The notes below the pieces were generated by a model. That model was not told the DNA's origin. It saw nothing but the letters and a program-made list of their open reading frames with translations, and searched no databases. Below, piece by piece: positions 9,463 to 18,496 of a stretch of 64,000 nucleotides of DNA; position 1 is the first letter of the stretch, and each line of letters begins with the position of its first letter. The position numbers and the translations under genes are program-made. Origin of the DNA: Sorangium cellulosum. GTDB taxonomy: Bacteria > Myxococcota_A > Polyangia > Polyangiales > Polyangiaceae. The DNA is taken from the NCBI RefSeq assembly GCF_004135735.1, contig NZ_CP012670.1:5100501-5164500 (forward strand), read 5' to 3'.

Positions 9463-10025
9463 CGGTGTGACGGGTTCGCCGCGAGCCTCGCGACGGGCGC
9501 CCACATGAAGACCCCGGCCTCGGTGCGGCCGCCCACGCGCGCATAGTCGGGGAGCTCGCCGAACGGCGAGAATCCCAGGCGGCGCCACAGCCCCTCGGCG
9601 CGCGTGCCCTTGCGGACGTCGAGGGTCAAAACCTCGATGCCGAGCTCGTGGCAACGCGCGCACAGGGCGCGCAGCCCGGCTTCAAGAATTCCCCTGCCGC
9701 GATGGCGCGGGTGGATCATGCATTTCGACACCTCCCCGAGGTGACGGCAGTTCGGCTGCCCGTTCTGCGACAGCAGCACCATCGCCACCAGCTCGCCGCA
9801 CGACCGCACGACGAGCGCGCGCTTTCTCCCGAGCCGGACGTCCAGGCGGACGCCCTCGAAGAACGGCTCAGCCTCGCCGCCGCGGAGCGGACCGGGGAAG
9901 CCGATGACGTCCTCCGTCTCCAGCACGGCGTTGAACAGCGCGCGGATCTCTCCGGCGAAGCGGGCGTCGATCTCCTCGACCCACGCGATCTCGATGTCCG
10001 CCGAGTCAACCTGTGAACCAAGCAT
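9459..10025 (-). CDS. GNAT-family N-acetyltransferase in the NAS-like operon
   Basis: 188 residues. The acetyl-CoA-binding motif A is visible as CMIHPRHRGRGILEAGLRAL (R-x-x-G-x-G/A type), preceded by the strand VAMVLLSQ and followed by LGIEVLTLDVRKGTRAEGLW and the usual LGF. GNAT enzymes transfer an acyl group from acyl-CoA to an amine. The ATG at 10025 lies inside the end of the DJ-1/PfpI gene (20-base overlap), and its own stop overlaps the next ATG. The tight packing implies one transcript and suggests that it acylates an amine made or modified by the upstream enzymes. The substrate is unknown. Confidence 0.82.
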   Translation of the reverse strand: MLGSQVDSADIEIAWVEEIDARFAGEIRALFNAVLETEDVIGFPGPLRGGEAEPFFEGVRLDVRLGRKRALVVRSCGELVAMVLLSQNGQPNCRHLGEVSKCMIHPRHRGRGILEAGLRALCARCHELGIEVLTLDVRKGTRAEGLWRRLGFSPFGELPDYARVGGRTEAGVFMWAPVARLAANPSHR

Positions 10026-10599
10026 CTGATCTGTACTCCATCCAGTCCGCGGTGTTCCTCGCCGCTTCCTCTCCGAGGAGCCGGGCGACCAGGAATAGCG
10101 ACGCGTCGAGGCCCGCCGAGATGCCCGCCGAGGTGATGACATTGCCCTCCCTGACAAACCGCTTGCCCTCCTGGACGCTGACGGTGGGCTCGAGCGCCTT
10201 GAGGGCCGCGATGTCCGAGCGATGCGTGATGGCGCGGCGGTCCTTGAGCAGCCCCGAGCTCGCCAGAAATAACGCCCCGGAACAGATGGACATGACCCAT
10301 GTCGCCTTGCGCGCGGCGGTGCGGATCCACATCATCGCGCGCGGATCGCTCTCGATCAGCGGCTCCACCCCCGGCCCGCCCGGCAGCACGAGCACGTCCG
10401 GCGGCGCCGCGGGGAGGTCCGCTGCGGAGGGGCAGACCACGAGCCCGTTGCGGGCCGTGACCGAGCTCTTCACGCCGACGGTACGAACCGAGATGGTCCC
10501 GGGGACAATCCGCGTCCCCGCGAGCGAGAGGGTCTCGAACGGGGCAGCAAAATCAAGGACCTCGACGCCGTCGAAGAGGAGAATGGCTACGTTGTGCAT
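10006..10599 (-). CDS. DJ-1/PfpI-family protein (isonitrile-hydratase-like) in the NAS-like operon
   Basis: 197 residues covering a complete class-I glutamine-amidotransferase-like DJ-1/PfpI domain. It begins MHNVAILLFDGVEVLDFAAP, has PDVLVLPGGPG, and the nucleophile elbow SICSGALFLA with Cys106, followed by THRSD. This subfamily includes isonitrile hydratases, amidases, glyoxalase-III-like enzymes and the N-terminal domains of some AraC regulators; no DNA-binding domain is attached here. The start is 17 bases after the stop of the diiron-oxidase gene. Hydration of a nitrogenous product of the oxidase is possible but speculative. Confidence 0.87.
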   Translation of the reverse strand: MHNVAILLFDGVEVLDFAAPFETLSLAGTRIVPGTISVRTVGVKSSVTARNGLVVCPSAADLPAAPPDVLVLPGGPGVEPLIESDPRAMMWIRTAARKATWVMSICSGALFLASSGLLKDRRAITHRSDIAALKALEPTVSVQEGKRFVREGNVITSAGISAGLDASLFLVARLLGEEAARNTADWMEYRSDAWFTG

Positions 10600-10616
10600 G
10601 GGATATCTCTCAGCCT

Positions 10617-11324
10617 TCAGCTCATCTCACGATAAGCCTGGCCGATGCCCTCGTACATCCTGTAGAAGAGCTTGCAGGTGTGGTCCACCGCGTGGAGGGC
10701 TTCCTCCTGCATCTGCTCGGTGTCGCACAGGTCCGACACGAGCTCGATCCCCTCACGGACATGGCCGACGTCCTCCTTCTGGTGCACCGAGAAGAAGAGC
10801 GCGTCCTTGTCCGAGAGGCCATACCGCCGCCCGAGCGCGGAGTGGCGCGCCTCGCCCGCCCTGGTCTCGAGGTTCTGGCCCTCGCTCGCGATCATCACGG
10901 CCGCCGCGCCGATGTGGTAGCGCCTCGGGTCGCGGACGTGCTCAAGGCGATACTCGATGAGCTCGCGGGTCGCCGGGAGCGGCTCCACGGCGTCGCGCTC
11001 CTCGTCGGAGACGCCGATCGCCCGGATGAAGTCGTGCATCAGCTCGACGTGGTTCTTCGTCCTCGAGAGGCGTCCGGTCTCCTCCTCGTAGAGGTTGTGC
11101 AGCAGCAGGCGCTTGTGCCTGGGCAACGGACAGTAGAAGAAGAGGTTCTCCACGTAGATCAAGAAATGCTTCGTGAGCTGGTACCCCTGCAGCGTCATGA
11201 AACGGAGCAGCTTCCAGTTGGGCTCTCCGACCATCAGATCGGCGAAGATCGGGTTATCCAGGGTGATGTTGCGTTCGAGCGTGCCCCGGAGCGCGCTCTT
11301 GAACTCGTCCTTACCAAGGAGCAT
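10617..11324 (-). CDS. Haem-oxygenase-like diiron oxidase (CADD/TenA/PqqC-like)
   Basis: 235 residues, the usual size of the CADD/TenA/PqqC fold. The metal site of haem-oxygenase-like diiron oxidases (HDO) can be read: an Glu cluster in LYEEETG (80-82), His92 in KNHVELM, Glu148 in IASEGQN, and HxxxDxxH as His181, Asp185 and His188 in VHQKEDVGHV. Known HDOs oxidise amino or fatty acids (UndA, BesC, SznF) or make p-aminobenzoate (CADD). The start at 11324 follows GAGGG and lies 10 bases after the NAS-like gene. The frame is open upstream to 11411, but that would overlap the preceding gene. It is probably a cytosolic O2-dependent enzyme acting on the NAS-like product or its precursor (inference). 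Confidence 0.83.
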   Translation of the reverse strand: MLLGKDEFKSALRGTLERNITLDNPIFADLMVGEPNWKLLRFMTLQGYQLTKHFLIYVENLFFYCPLPRHKRLLLHNLYEEETGRLSRTKNHVELMHDFIRAIGVSDEERDAVEPLPATRELIEYRLEHVRDPRRYHIGAAAVMIASEGQNLETRAGEARHSALGRRYGLSDKDALFFSVHQKEDVGHVREGIELVSDLCDTEQMQEEALHAVDHTCKLFYRMYEGIGQAYREMS

Positions 11325-11334
11325 GGCGCCACCC

Positions 11335-12222
11335 TCACGGTTCGTGCCTGGCGAGCAGCAGCGAGGAGATCGTGTCTCCGTGATGCAGCGCGAGGCGTCT
11401 ATCAGCGACACGGAAATGCTTGAGATCTTCTGCCGGGTTCATCGGCTCGTATACGATGGTCCGCAGGCCGAGCGAGGTCCGACAGATGATGCGGCAATCG
11501 GGGCGCGCCGACTCGCTCACCTGCGCGAGGATCTCCGCCTTCGGCTTGGCCAGCAGCGCGATGAGGACCATGTCGTGACGGGAGGCGTCCACCGCCGCCC
11601 CGTCCGTGAGCGAGACGCCGATCCGATCTCGGAGCGACAGCCGCTCGAGAAGCGTCCTCGACTGCGCGACCGCGCTCGCATCGATGTCGATGCAGTCGAC
11701 GGGGACGCCGAGGTACTCGTGAAGGAGGATGGCGCTGACCGGCACCGGCCCCGAGCCGATGAACAGCGCCCGCGCGGGCTTCGCTCCCCCGAGGAGGTCG
11801 ACCTCGCGCTCGATGAGCCGCCGGAAGCGCGGCGTGAGCCTGTAGGAATCGATGCTCGCAGCCGTCCCGAGGCTCTGGATGAATCGCCTCTCGAGCTCCG
11901 TCTCCCAGAGCCCATAGGCCACGTGCTGGAGCGTGAGCAAGTGGGAGGAGAGCCCGTTGAGGAACATCTCCGCGACGAGGCCATGATCGTCGAGCGAGAA
12001 GACCATCTCCTCGATCGAGCCAACATGTGGGTCGAGCTCGGTGAAGCGCTGCAACCGGCGCCTAGTCTCGTTCAACAGCCGCTCCAGCGACTGAAATCGC
12101 CTGTAGATATCGGCCCCCGGCTCGGAAGTCGACGCAAACGACGGATAACCACCATCCTCGCTCGACCTACGTCCCGCACGCGAAGCGATCAGCGGATCCA
12201 CATCCAGCCTCCCCGGCGACAT
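11335..12222 (-). CDS. Nicotianamine-synthase-like aminobutyryltransferase
   Basis: 295 residues. The SAM-binding signature FIGSGPVPVSAILL (154-167), the acidic loop CIDIDASAV (177-185) and the late segment CRTSLGLRTIVYEP (247-260) match nicotianamine synthase and the bacterial staphylopine/pseudopaline CntL group. These transfer the 2-aminobutyrate part of SAM to an amine instead of a methyl group. The first 60 residues are polar and poorly conserved, so the true start may be internal; no clear ribosome site precedes the ATG at 12222. It is the first gene of five closely packed genes and lies behind a good promoter. No opine-type dehydrogenase (CntM) or ABC importer is nearby, so a classical CntL-CntM metallophore is not supported. 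Confidence 0.8.
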   Translation of the reverse strand: MSPGRLDVDPLIASRAGRRSSEDGGYPSFASTSEPGADIYRRFQSLERLLNETRRRLQRFTELDPHVGSIEEMVFSLDDHGLVAEMFLNGLSSHLLTLQHVAYGLWETELERRFIQSLGTAASIDSYRLTPRFRRLIEREVDLLGGAKPARALFIGSGPVPVSAILLHEYLGVPVDCIDIDASAVAQSRTLLERLSLRDRIGVSLTDGAAVDASRHDMVLIALLAKPKAEILAQVSESARPDCRIICRTSLGLRTIVYEPMNPAEDLKHFRVADRRLALHHGDTISSLLLARHEP

Positions 12223-12303
12223 TCGCGTCGCACCAATACCTCGCCGTCAGGATATCCCTCGGATCGTATTACCCCGCGGCGCGCGATAGGGTGAACGGAC
12301 CGG

Positions 12304-12332
12304 AATGTACGGCGGAGCACCGACAGTGTCAA
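12304..12332 (-). promoter_or_regulatory. Sigma70-like promoter of the NAS-like operon
   Basis: On the minus strand TTGACA (12332-12327) is followed by 17 bases and TACATT (12309-12304), close to the consensus -35/-10 pair with ideal spacing. The predicted start of transcription is near 12297, about 75 bases before the ATG at 12222. The surrounding DNA is clearly more AT-rich than the genes. Confidence 0.6.
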
Positions 12333-12472
12333 CACGTGAGTGATTAGAACACGAGACCATCATCTGTTCTGCACCCTGAGCATGCGACGCGCCCCCGATG
12401 TCGAGACGTGGCAACAAAATCGACATGACAACGAAAACCACCTGAAACATGGCCCCATGAATCAACGGCCCT

Positions 12473-12868
12473 TTACAATCGCTCGCGGAGCGGACCTGGC
12501 TCGAATTGAACTTTACAGCAGCAACAGAAGGACGATGGCGCTGGAGCGCGGAGGTGCGTCGCTGCCACGATGATCCTGGTCGAGTTGCGGGCGAGGCGGT
12601 TGGCCTGGTCGCGCCGGCAGGAGAGCCCGCGTACGGCGAGGCGCGAGTCCAGCGGGGCCGCAGCGCGCGCGCTGCTGGAGCGCATGGGGTCGTACCGGGG
12701 CAAGCTGCGGAAGGCGCCCAGCAGGACGTCCTGGCACAGGTCGTCGAGGTCGTCCTCGGCGACGCCGAGGAACCGGAGCATGCCAGGGAGGACGTGAACG
12801 GCGGTCGCGTGCAGGGACGCCCAGGCGCTGTGCTGGACCGGGTCGGTCGGAGGAGGAGAAGGGCTCAT
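12473..12868 (-). pseudogene. Truncated ECF-type sigma factor (region 2 only)
   Basis: A 131-residue frame beginning MSPSPPPTDPVQHSAWASLH. It contains LGVAEDDLDDLCQDVLLGAF and RSLPRYDPMRSSSARAA, which is sigma-70 region 2 as found in myxobacterial ECF-like factors. After about residue 80 the text becomes unlike region 2.4 or 4, and there is no sigma4 helix-turn-helix before the stop. It is probably a 3' truncated remnant; the truncation point lies next to the AT-rich stretch at 12250-12480. A frameshift hiding a longer gene was looked for and not found. Confidence 0.55.
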
Positions 12869-12916
12869 ACTCAGAGTTACGGGGCGTCTCCCGTGGCCGT
12901 CACAGAATCGGACCGG

Positions 12917-13040
12917 CCATCCGGACACGCCCCCTCCCATCCGGACACGCACCCCGCCCATCCGGACATCCCCCCGCCCATCTGGACACGCCCCCCGCCC
13001 ATCTGGACACGCCGGCCCGCCATCTGGACATCCCAACTCG
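12917..13040. repeat. Tandem array of about six 20-21-bp units, core CCATCYGGACAY
   Basis: Six units starting CCATCCGGACA or CCATCTGGACA with C-rich spacers of 8-10 bases, between the sigma-factor remnant and the FAD dehydrogenase gene. Spacing is 20-21 bp. The units are too short and have no separate spacers for a CRISPR array. Confidence 0.75.
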
Positions 13041-13271
13041 ACCCACTCGCCCCCGGTACCCCGCCCTCGCGTCCAGATCCGGCGTTTGCGTTGGCGAGGA
13101 ATCGCGGCGAACACCCTCTCCGGGGGCCGGGCAGCCCGTCGAGGCCTCTCGTCCGTGCCCCGCAGCGCCCCGCAACCGGCCCTCCCGCCCCCGCCCGCCC
13201 CCTCCGGGCGGGCGAGCCGTGAAGCCCGCTTGCCCTTGCCCTCCCGGCGACATCGCAGTACCGAGCCGGCC

Positions 13272-14678
<1,407 letters not shown>

Positions 14679-14855
14679 CGCTGCGTCACCGGACGCTCTC
14701 CAGCCTTCCGGCCCGCTTGTCCCTGACGGCGCGCGGCCCGAGCATTGCATCTTCGCGGCGCGACCTCGGGGACGTGAGGACCACGGAGGACGCTCCTGCC
14801 ATGCCCCCCGAGCGCCGCTCGAGGAGCAACAGGAAAAAGCGAGGCGCTGCCACCC

Positions 14856-16826
14856 ATGGAGCAGGACGAGCGAGCACGGCAGGACGCGTGGCAGGATGAG
14901 CTCTACCGGCTGCTGATCGAGAACGCGAAGGACTACGGGATCCTCATCATCGATCCCGAGGGGAAGATCATCGCCTGGAACCCCGGGGCCGCCGCGGTCC
15001 TCGGGTACACCGAGGAGGAGATCGTCGGCGCGCCCGTCGAGCGGATCTACACGCCCGAGGACGTCCAGGCCGGCTTGCCTGCGCTGGAGATGGGGGCGGC
15101 CCGCTCGGTGGGCCGAGCGTCCGACGAGCGCTGGCACCTCCGGAAAGATGGGACGCGCGTCTATTGCAGCGGCGTCATGACGCCGCTCCGGGACGAGCAG
15201 GGCGACCTGCGCGGGTTCGCCAAGGTCTTGCGCGACTTCACGGACCGCCACCTCGCGAACAAGGCGCTGCGCGAGAGCGAGGAGCGGCTGCAGATCGCGC
15301 TCGACGCGGCCCAGATGGGCACCTGGCTCTGGCATGTTCGCCCGGACAGGCAGTCTCTGGGGCCGAGCATGCGGCGCCTGATGGCCGTGCCGCCGGAGCG
15401 CGAGGTCCAGAAGCTCGACGACTTCATCAGGCTCGTCCACCCCGACGACCAGGGCGCCGTGCGCGAGGCGTTCGACGCCGTCCTCCGCGGGGACGCCGAG
15501 CTGGCCGTCGAGTTCCGCGTCGTGCGGGCCGACGGCTCCGTGCGCTGGCTGCGAGACCGGGGCAAGCTCTTCCGCGACCCGTCCGGCACCCCGGCGTACA
15601 TGACGGGCGCGTGCGTGGACATCACCGAGCGAAAGCAGCTCGAGGAGGCGCTCCGGGAGCGCGCGGAGCAGCTCGCGGAGGCGGACCGGCGCAAGGACGA
15701 GTTCCTGGCGATGCTGGGACACGAGCTGCGAAACCCGCTCGCCCCGGTCCGCAGCGTCCTGGAGGTGCTCCGCCACGCGAGGCACGATCCCGGGCGCGTG
15801 GACAGCGCCTGCGCCATGATCGAGCGGCAGATCGAGCACCTCGTGCGGCTGGTCGACGACCTGCTCGACGTGGCGCGCATCACCCGCGGCAAGATCCACC
15901 TCCACAGGGGGGCGGTCTCTCTCTCCACGATCGTGACTCAGGCCGTCGACACCGTTCGTCCGCTCGTCGAGGCGCGCGGTCACGAGCTCATGATCTCGCT
16001 CCCCATGAAGCCGGTGCAGCTCGACGCCGACCCGACCCGGATGATCCAGGTGATCGACAACCTGCTGCACAACGCCATCAAGTACACGGAGCCCGGGGGC
16101 AAGATCTGGTTGACCTGCGAGCGGGCGAGGGGCGGGCTGGAGATCCGGGTCAAGGACACCGGCCAGGGCATGGCGCCGGACCTCGTGCCGGACGTGTTCG
16201 ACCTGTTCACCCAGGGGGAGCGCCTTCCGGACCGGTCCCAGGGCGGGCTCGGCATCGGCCTGACCCTGGTGCGCCGCCTGGTGGAGATGCACGGAGGGAC
16301 GGTCCATGCCCGCAGCGCGGGGTCCGGGAAGGGCAGCGAGTTCAGCGTGTGGCTGCCGCCCACGGCCGTCCTCGACGACGCCCGGGGGGCGGCGGGCCCC
16401 TCCGCCGCGGCGCCCGCGCCCGGGCGGCCGGCCGCCGGGGGCGCGCGGCGCATCCTGGTCGTCGACGACAACGCCGACGCGGCCGAGTCGCTCGTAATGC
16501 TGCTGGAGGCGCTGGGACACGAGGCGCGCATGGCGAGAGACGGCCCGGAAGCGCTCGAGACCGTCGCGGCCTTCCAGCCCGAGCTCGTGCTCCTGGACAT
16601 CGGGCTCCCCGGGATGGACGGGTACGAGGTCGCGAGGCGGCTCCGCGCGCGTCCCGGCCTCGCGGGCGCGCGCCTCGTCGCCCTCACCGGGTATGGCCAG
16701 GACGAGGATCGCCGCCGCTCCCGGGAGGCGGGCTTCGACCAGCACCTGGTCAAGCCGATCTCGCAGAAGGTGCTGCTGCCGCTCATCGGCTCGCTCGAAC
16801 GCCGGCGCGACCAGGACGCGGTCTGA
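14856..16826 (+). CDS. Hybrid sensor histidine kinase (PAS-PAS-HisKA-HATPase-receiver)
   Basis: 656 residues with no membrane segment, so probably a cytosolic sensor. PAS 1 covers about 20-140 (GILIIDPEGKIIAWNPGAAA) and PAS 2 about 145-270 with its PAC segment. The dimerisation helix DEFLAMLGHELRNPLAPVRS has phospho-acceptor His289. The ATPase has an N box (DNLLHNAIKYTE) and G boxes (VKDTGQGMAPD, GGLGIGLTLVRRLVEMHGG). After a Pro/Ala linker there is a receiver domain starting RILVVDDNADAAE, with phospho-acceptor Asp581 in VLLDIGLPGMDG and Lys in HLVKPIS. No separate output regulator lies next to it, so the partner is encoded elsewhere. Confidence 0.92.
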   Translation: MEQDERARQDAWQDELYRLLIENAKDYGILIIDPEGKIIAWNPGAAAVLGYTEEEIVGAPVERIYTPEDVQAGLPALEMGAARSVGRASDERWHLRKDGTRVYCSGVMTPLRDEQGDLRGFAKVLRDFTDRHLANKALRESEERLQIALDAAQMGTWLWHVRPDRQSLGPSMRRLMAVPPEREVQKLDDFIRLVHPDDQGAVREAFDAVLRGDAELAVEFRVVRADGSVRWLRDRGKLFRDPSGTPAYMTGACVDITERKQLEEALRERAEQLAEADRRKDEFLAMLGHELRNPLAPVRSVLEVLRHARHDPGRVDSACAMIERQIEHLVRLVDDLLDVARITRGKIHLHRGAVSLSTIVTQAVDTVRPLVEARGHELMISLPMKPVQLDADPTRMIQVIDNLLHNAIKYTEPGGKIWLTCERARGGLEIRVKDTGQGMAPDLVPDVFDLFTQGERLPDRSQGGLGIGLTLVRRLVEMHGGTVHARSAGSGKGSEFSVWLPPTAVLDDARGAAGPSAAAPAPGRPAAGGARRILVVDDNADAAESLVMLLEALGHEARMARDGPEALETVAAFQPELVLLDIGLPGMDGYEVARRLRARPGLAGARLVALTGYGQDEDRRRSREAGFDQHLVKPISQKVLLPLIGSLERRRDQDAV

Positions 16827-16934
16827 GCCGCGGCGGGCTCACCGCGCCGCGGCCCGGCCCCCGCGACGCCGCTCCCGGCGCGCCGAGGACGCGTTTGACG
16901 CGGCAGAGCGGCCGGTGGAGCCTGCCGGGCCACC

Positions 16935-18158
16935 ATGCTTCGCCGCATCCCTGACCGGAACATCTGGCTCATTTACGGCGCGATCTTCCTGCTCGGCCTC
17001 GCGTACGGCATCGCCATCTCGCTCACGGCGGTCTTCCTCGACGCGCGCGGGTTCGACAAGCGCGACATCGGGATGCTCGCCTCGTGCTTCGCGCTCGGCA
17101 TCGTCGTGCTCTCGCTGCCGATGGGCGCGCTCATCCGCCGGTTCTCGGCCAAGGCCACGCTGGTCCTCTCGCTCGTCGGGTACGCGGCCGCGGTCGGCGT
17201 CTTCCCCTTCCTGCCCGGCTTCGCCTCCATCGCGGCCGTGAGGTTCCTCGACGGCGCGTGCTCGGTCGGCATCTGGGTGAGCTGCGAGACCATCCTGCTC
17301 GCCCGGTCGGATCAGCACAACAAGGCGTTCGTCACGAGCCTCTACGCGGTCGCGATGGCGCTCGGCTACGTCCTCGGCCCCCTCTCCGCGAAGGGGATCG
17401 TCGCGCTCTCGTCGATGCCCGCCGCGTTCGTCGTCTCGTGCGTCATCTCGGCGCTCTCGGCGCTGCTCGTGCTCGCGCGCCTCGACCGCGACCCGCCCGA
17501 GGCGCGGGCGCACGGCGAGGCCGGCGCCCCGGACGGCGCGGAGCCCCCGGCGTCCTCGGCCGCGATCCTCTGGCGCATCAAGACCTCGTGCTTCGCGACC
17601 TTCGCTTACGGCTACTTCCAGGCGTCGGTGGTGCTGTTCCTCCCGCTGTACCTGATGGCGTCGAAGGGCGTCACGCTCGAGCAGACGATCCTGATCCCCG
17701 CCTATTTCGCGGTGGGCATGCTCGTCTTCACGAACGTCGCCGGCCGGATCGGCGATCGCCGCGGCCACCTGTCGCTGATGCGCGCGCTCGGCGTGATCGG
17801 CACGCTGATGATCCTCGGCTTCGTGTACCTCGACCGGTACGCGGCGATGTGCGCCGCGGTCTTCATCGCGGGGGCGACGCTCGCGTCGATCTCGCCGCTC
17901 AGCCTCGCGCTCCAGGGCGTCGTGACCGCGCCGCGCGACTACAGCCGCGCGAACTCGATTTACAACGTCTTCTATGCGGCGGGGATGCTCCTCGGCCCCC
18001 CGGTGTCGAGCGCCATCTACCAGGCGACGGACGGGGTGATGATGCTCTATCACCTGGCGGCGCTGTGGGCCGCGTTCGTCGTCTTCACCATCGTCTTCGC
18101 GGGCGACGACCCGGCGGCCCGGCGCGGCGAGCGCGCGCGGGTCGGCGTCCCGGCCTGA
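16935..18158 (+). CDS. MFS transporter
   Basis: 407 residues with about 12 hydrophobic helices in two halves separated by a charged loop near 190-215 (DRDPPEARAHGEAGAPDG). The N-half has the cytoplasmic loop MGALIRRFSAK and the C-half has NVAGRIGDRRGHLSLMR, which fits the MFS loop motif between helices 8 and 9. It is an inner-membrane secondary transporter. The substrate is unknown and the neighbours do not help. The gene begins about 110 bp after the histidine kinase and could share its transcript. Confidence 0.88.
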   Translation: MLRRIPDRNIWLIYGAIFLLGLAYGIAISLTAVFLDARGFDKRDIGMLASCFALGIVVLSLPMGALIRRFSAKATLVLSLVGYAAAVGVFPFLPGFASIAAVRFLDGACSVGIWVSCETILLARSDQHNKAFVTSLYAVAMALGYVLGPLSAKGIVALSSMPAAFVVSCVISALSALLVLARLDRDPPEARAHGEAGAPDGAEPPASSAAILWRIKTSCFATFAYGYFQASVVLFLPLYLMASKGVTLEQTILIPAYFAVGMLVFTNVAGRIGDRRGHLSLMRALGVIGTLMILGFVYLDRYAAMCAAVFIAGATLASISPLSLALQGVVTAPRDYSRANSIYNVFYAAGMLLGPPVSSAIYQATDGVMMLYHLAALWAAFVVFTIVFAGDDPAARRGERARVGVPA

Positions 18159-18496
18159 AGCGGCGGCGCGTCGAGCGCGCGCCCCTCGCCGCGCCGGGGT
18201 GCCGCGCGCGTGTCCCGGACCAGGATGAATCCTGTGCACGCGGTCCATGACGGCTATGCATTGGAAGCACGCTGTCCGGTGATCCATGGATGCGGGCGCA
18301 TCCGACCTCTGCAGTAGAGAGGTCCGCGCAGGGCGCTGCCGGCCGTCGCGGGCGCCGTCGTCATTCTTCTTCGCACACGACCCATGGGCGCCGCGCGCCG
18401 CGCGCACGCGCGCGCACGCGAGCGCACGGAGCAGGCCCTCCAGGGCGGCGCGCGGCCAGCGAACACCGCACAACGGCAATCAGGAGATCGTTTGAC
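18159..18496. other. Intergenic stretch upstream of the cytochrome gene
   Basis: About 340 bp with alternating CG/CA runs near 18395-18425 and no convincing coding segment. AGGAG at 18482-18486 is the likely ribosome site of the cytochrome gene. Confidence 0.45.

Noticed and set aside
9052-12222. Classical staphylopine/pseudopaline metallophore locus
   Set aside because: Only the CntL-like enzyme is present; there is no opine dehydrogenase, histidine racemase or transporter gene.
12917-13040. CRISPR array or origin-type iterons
   Set aside because: Repeats have no spacers of constant length and unique sequence, and no replication or cas gene is near.
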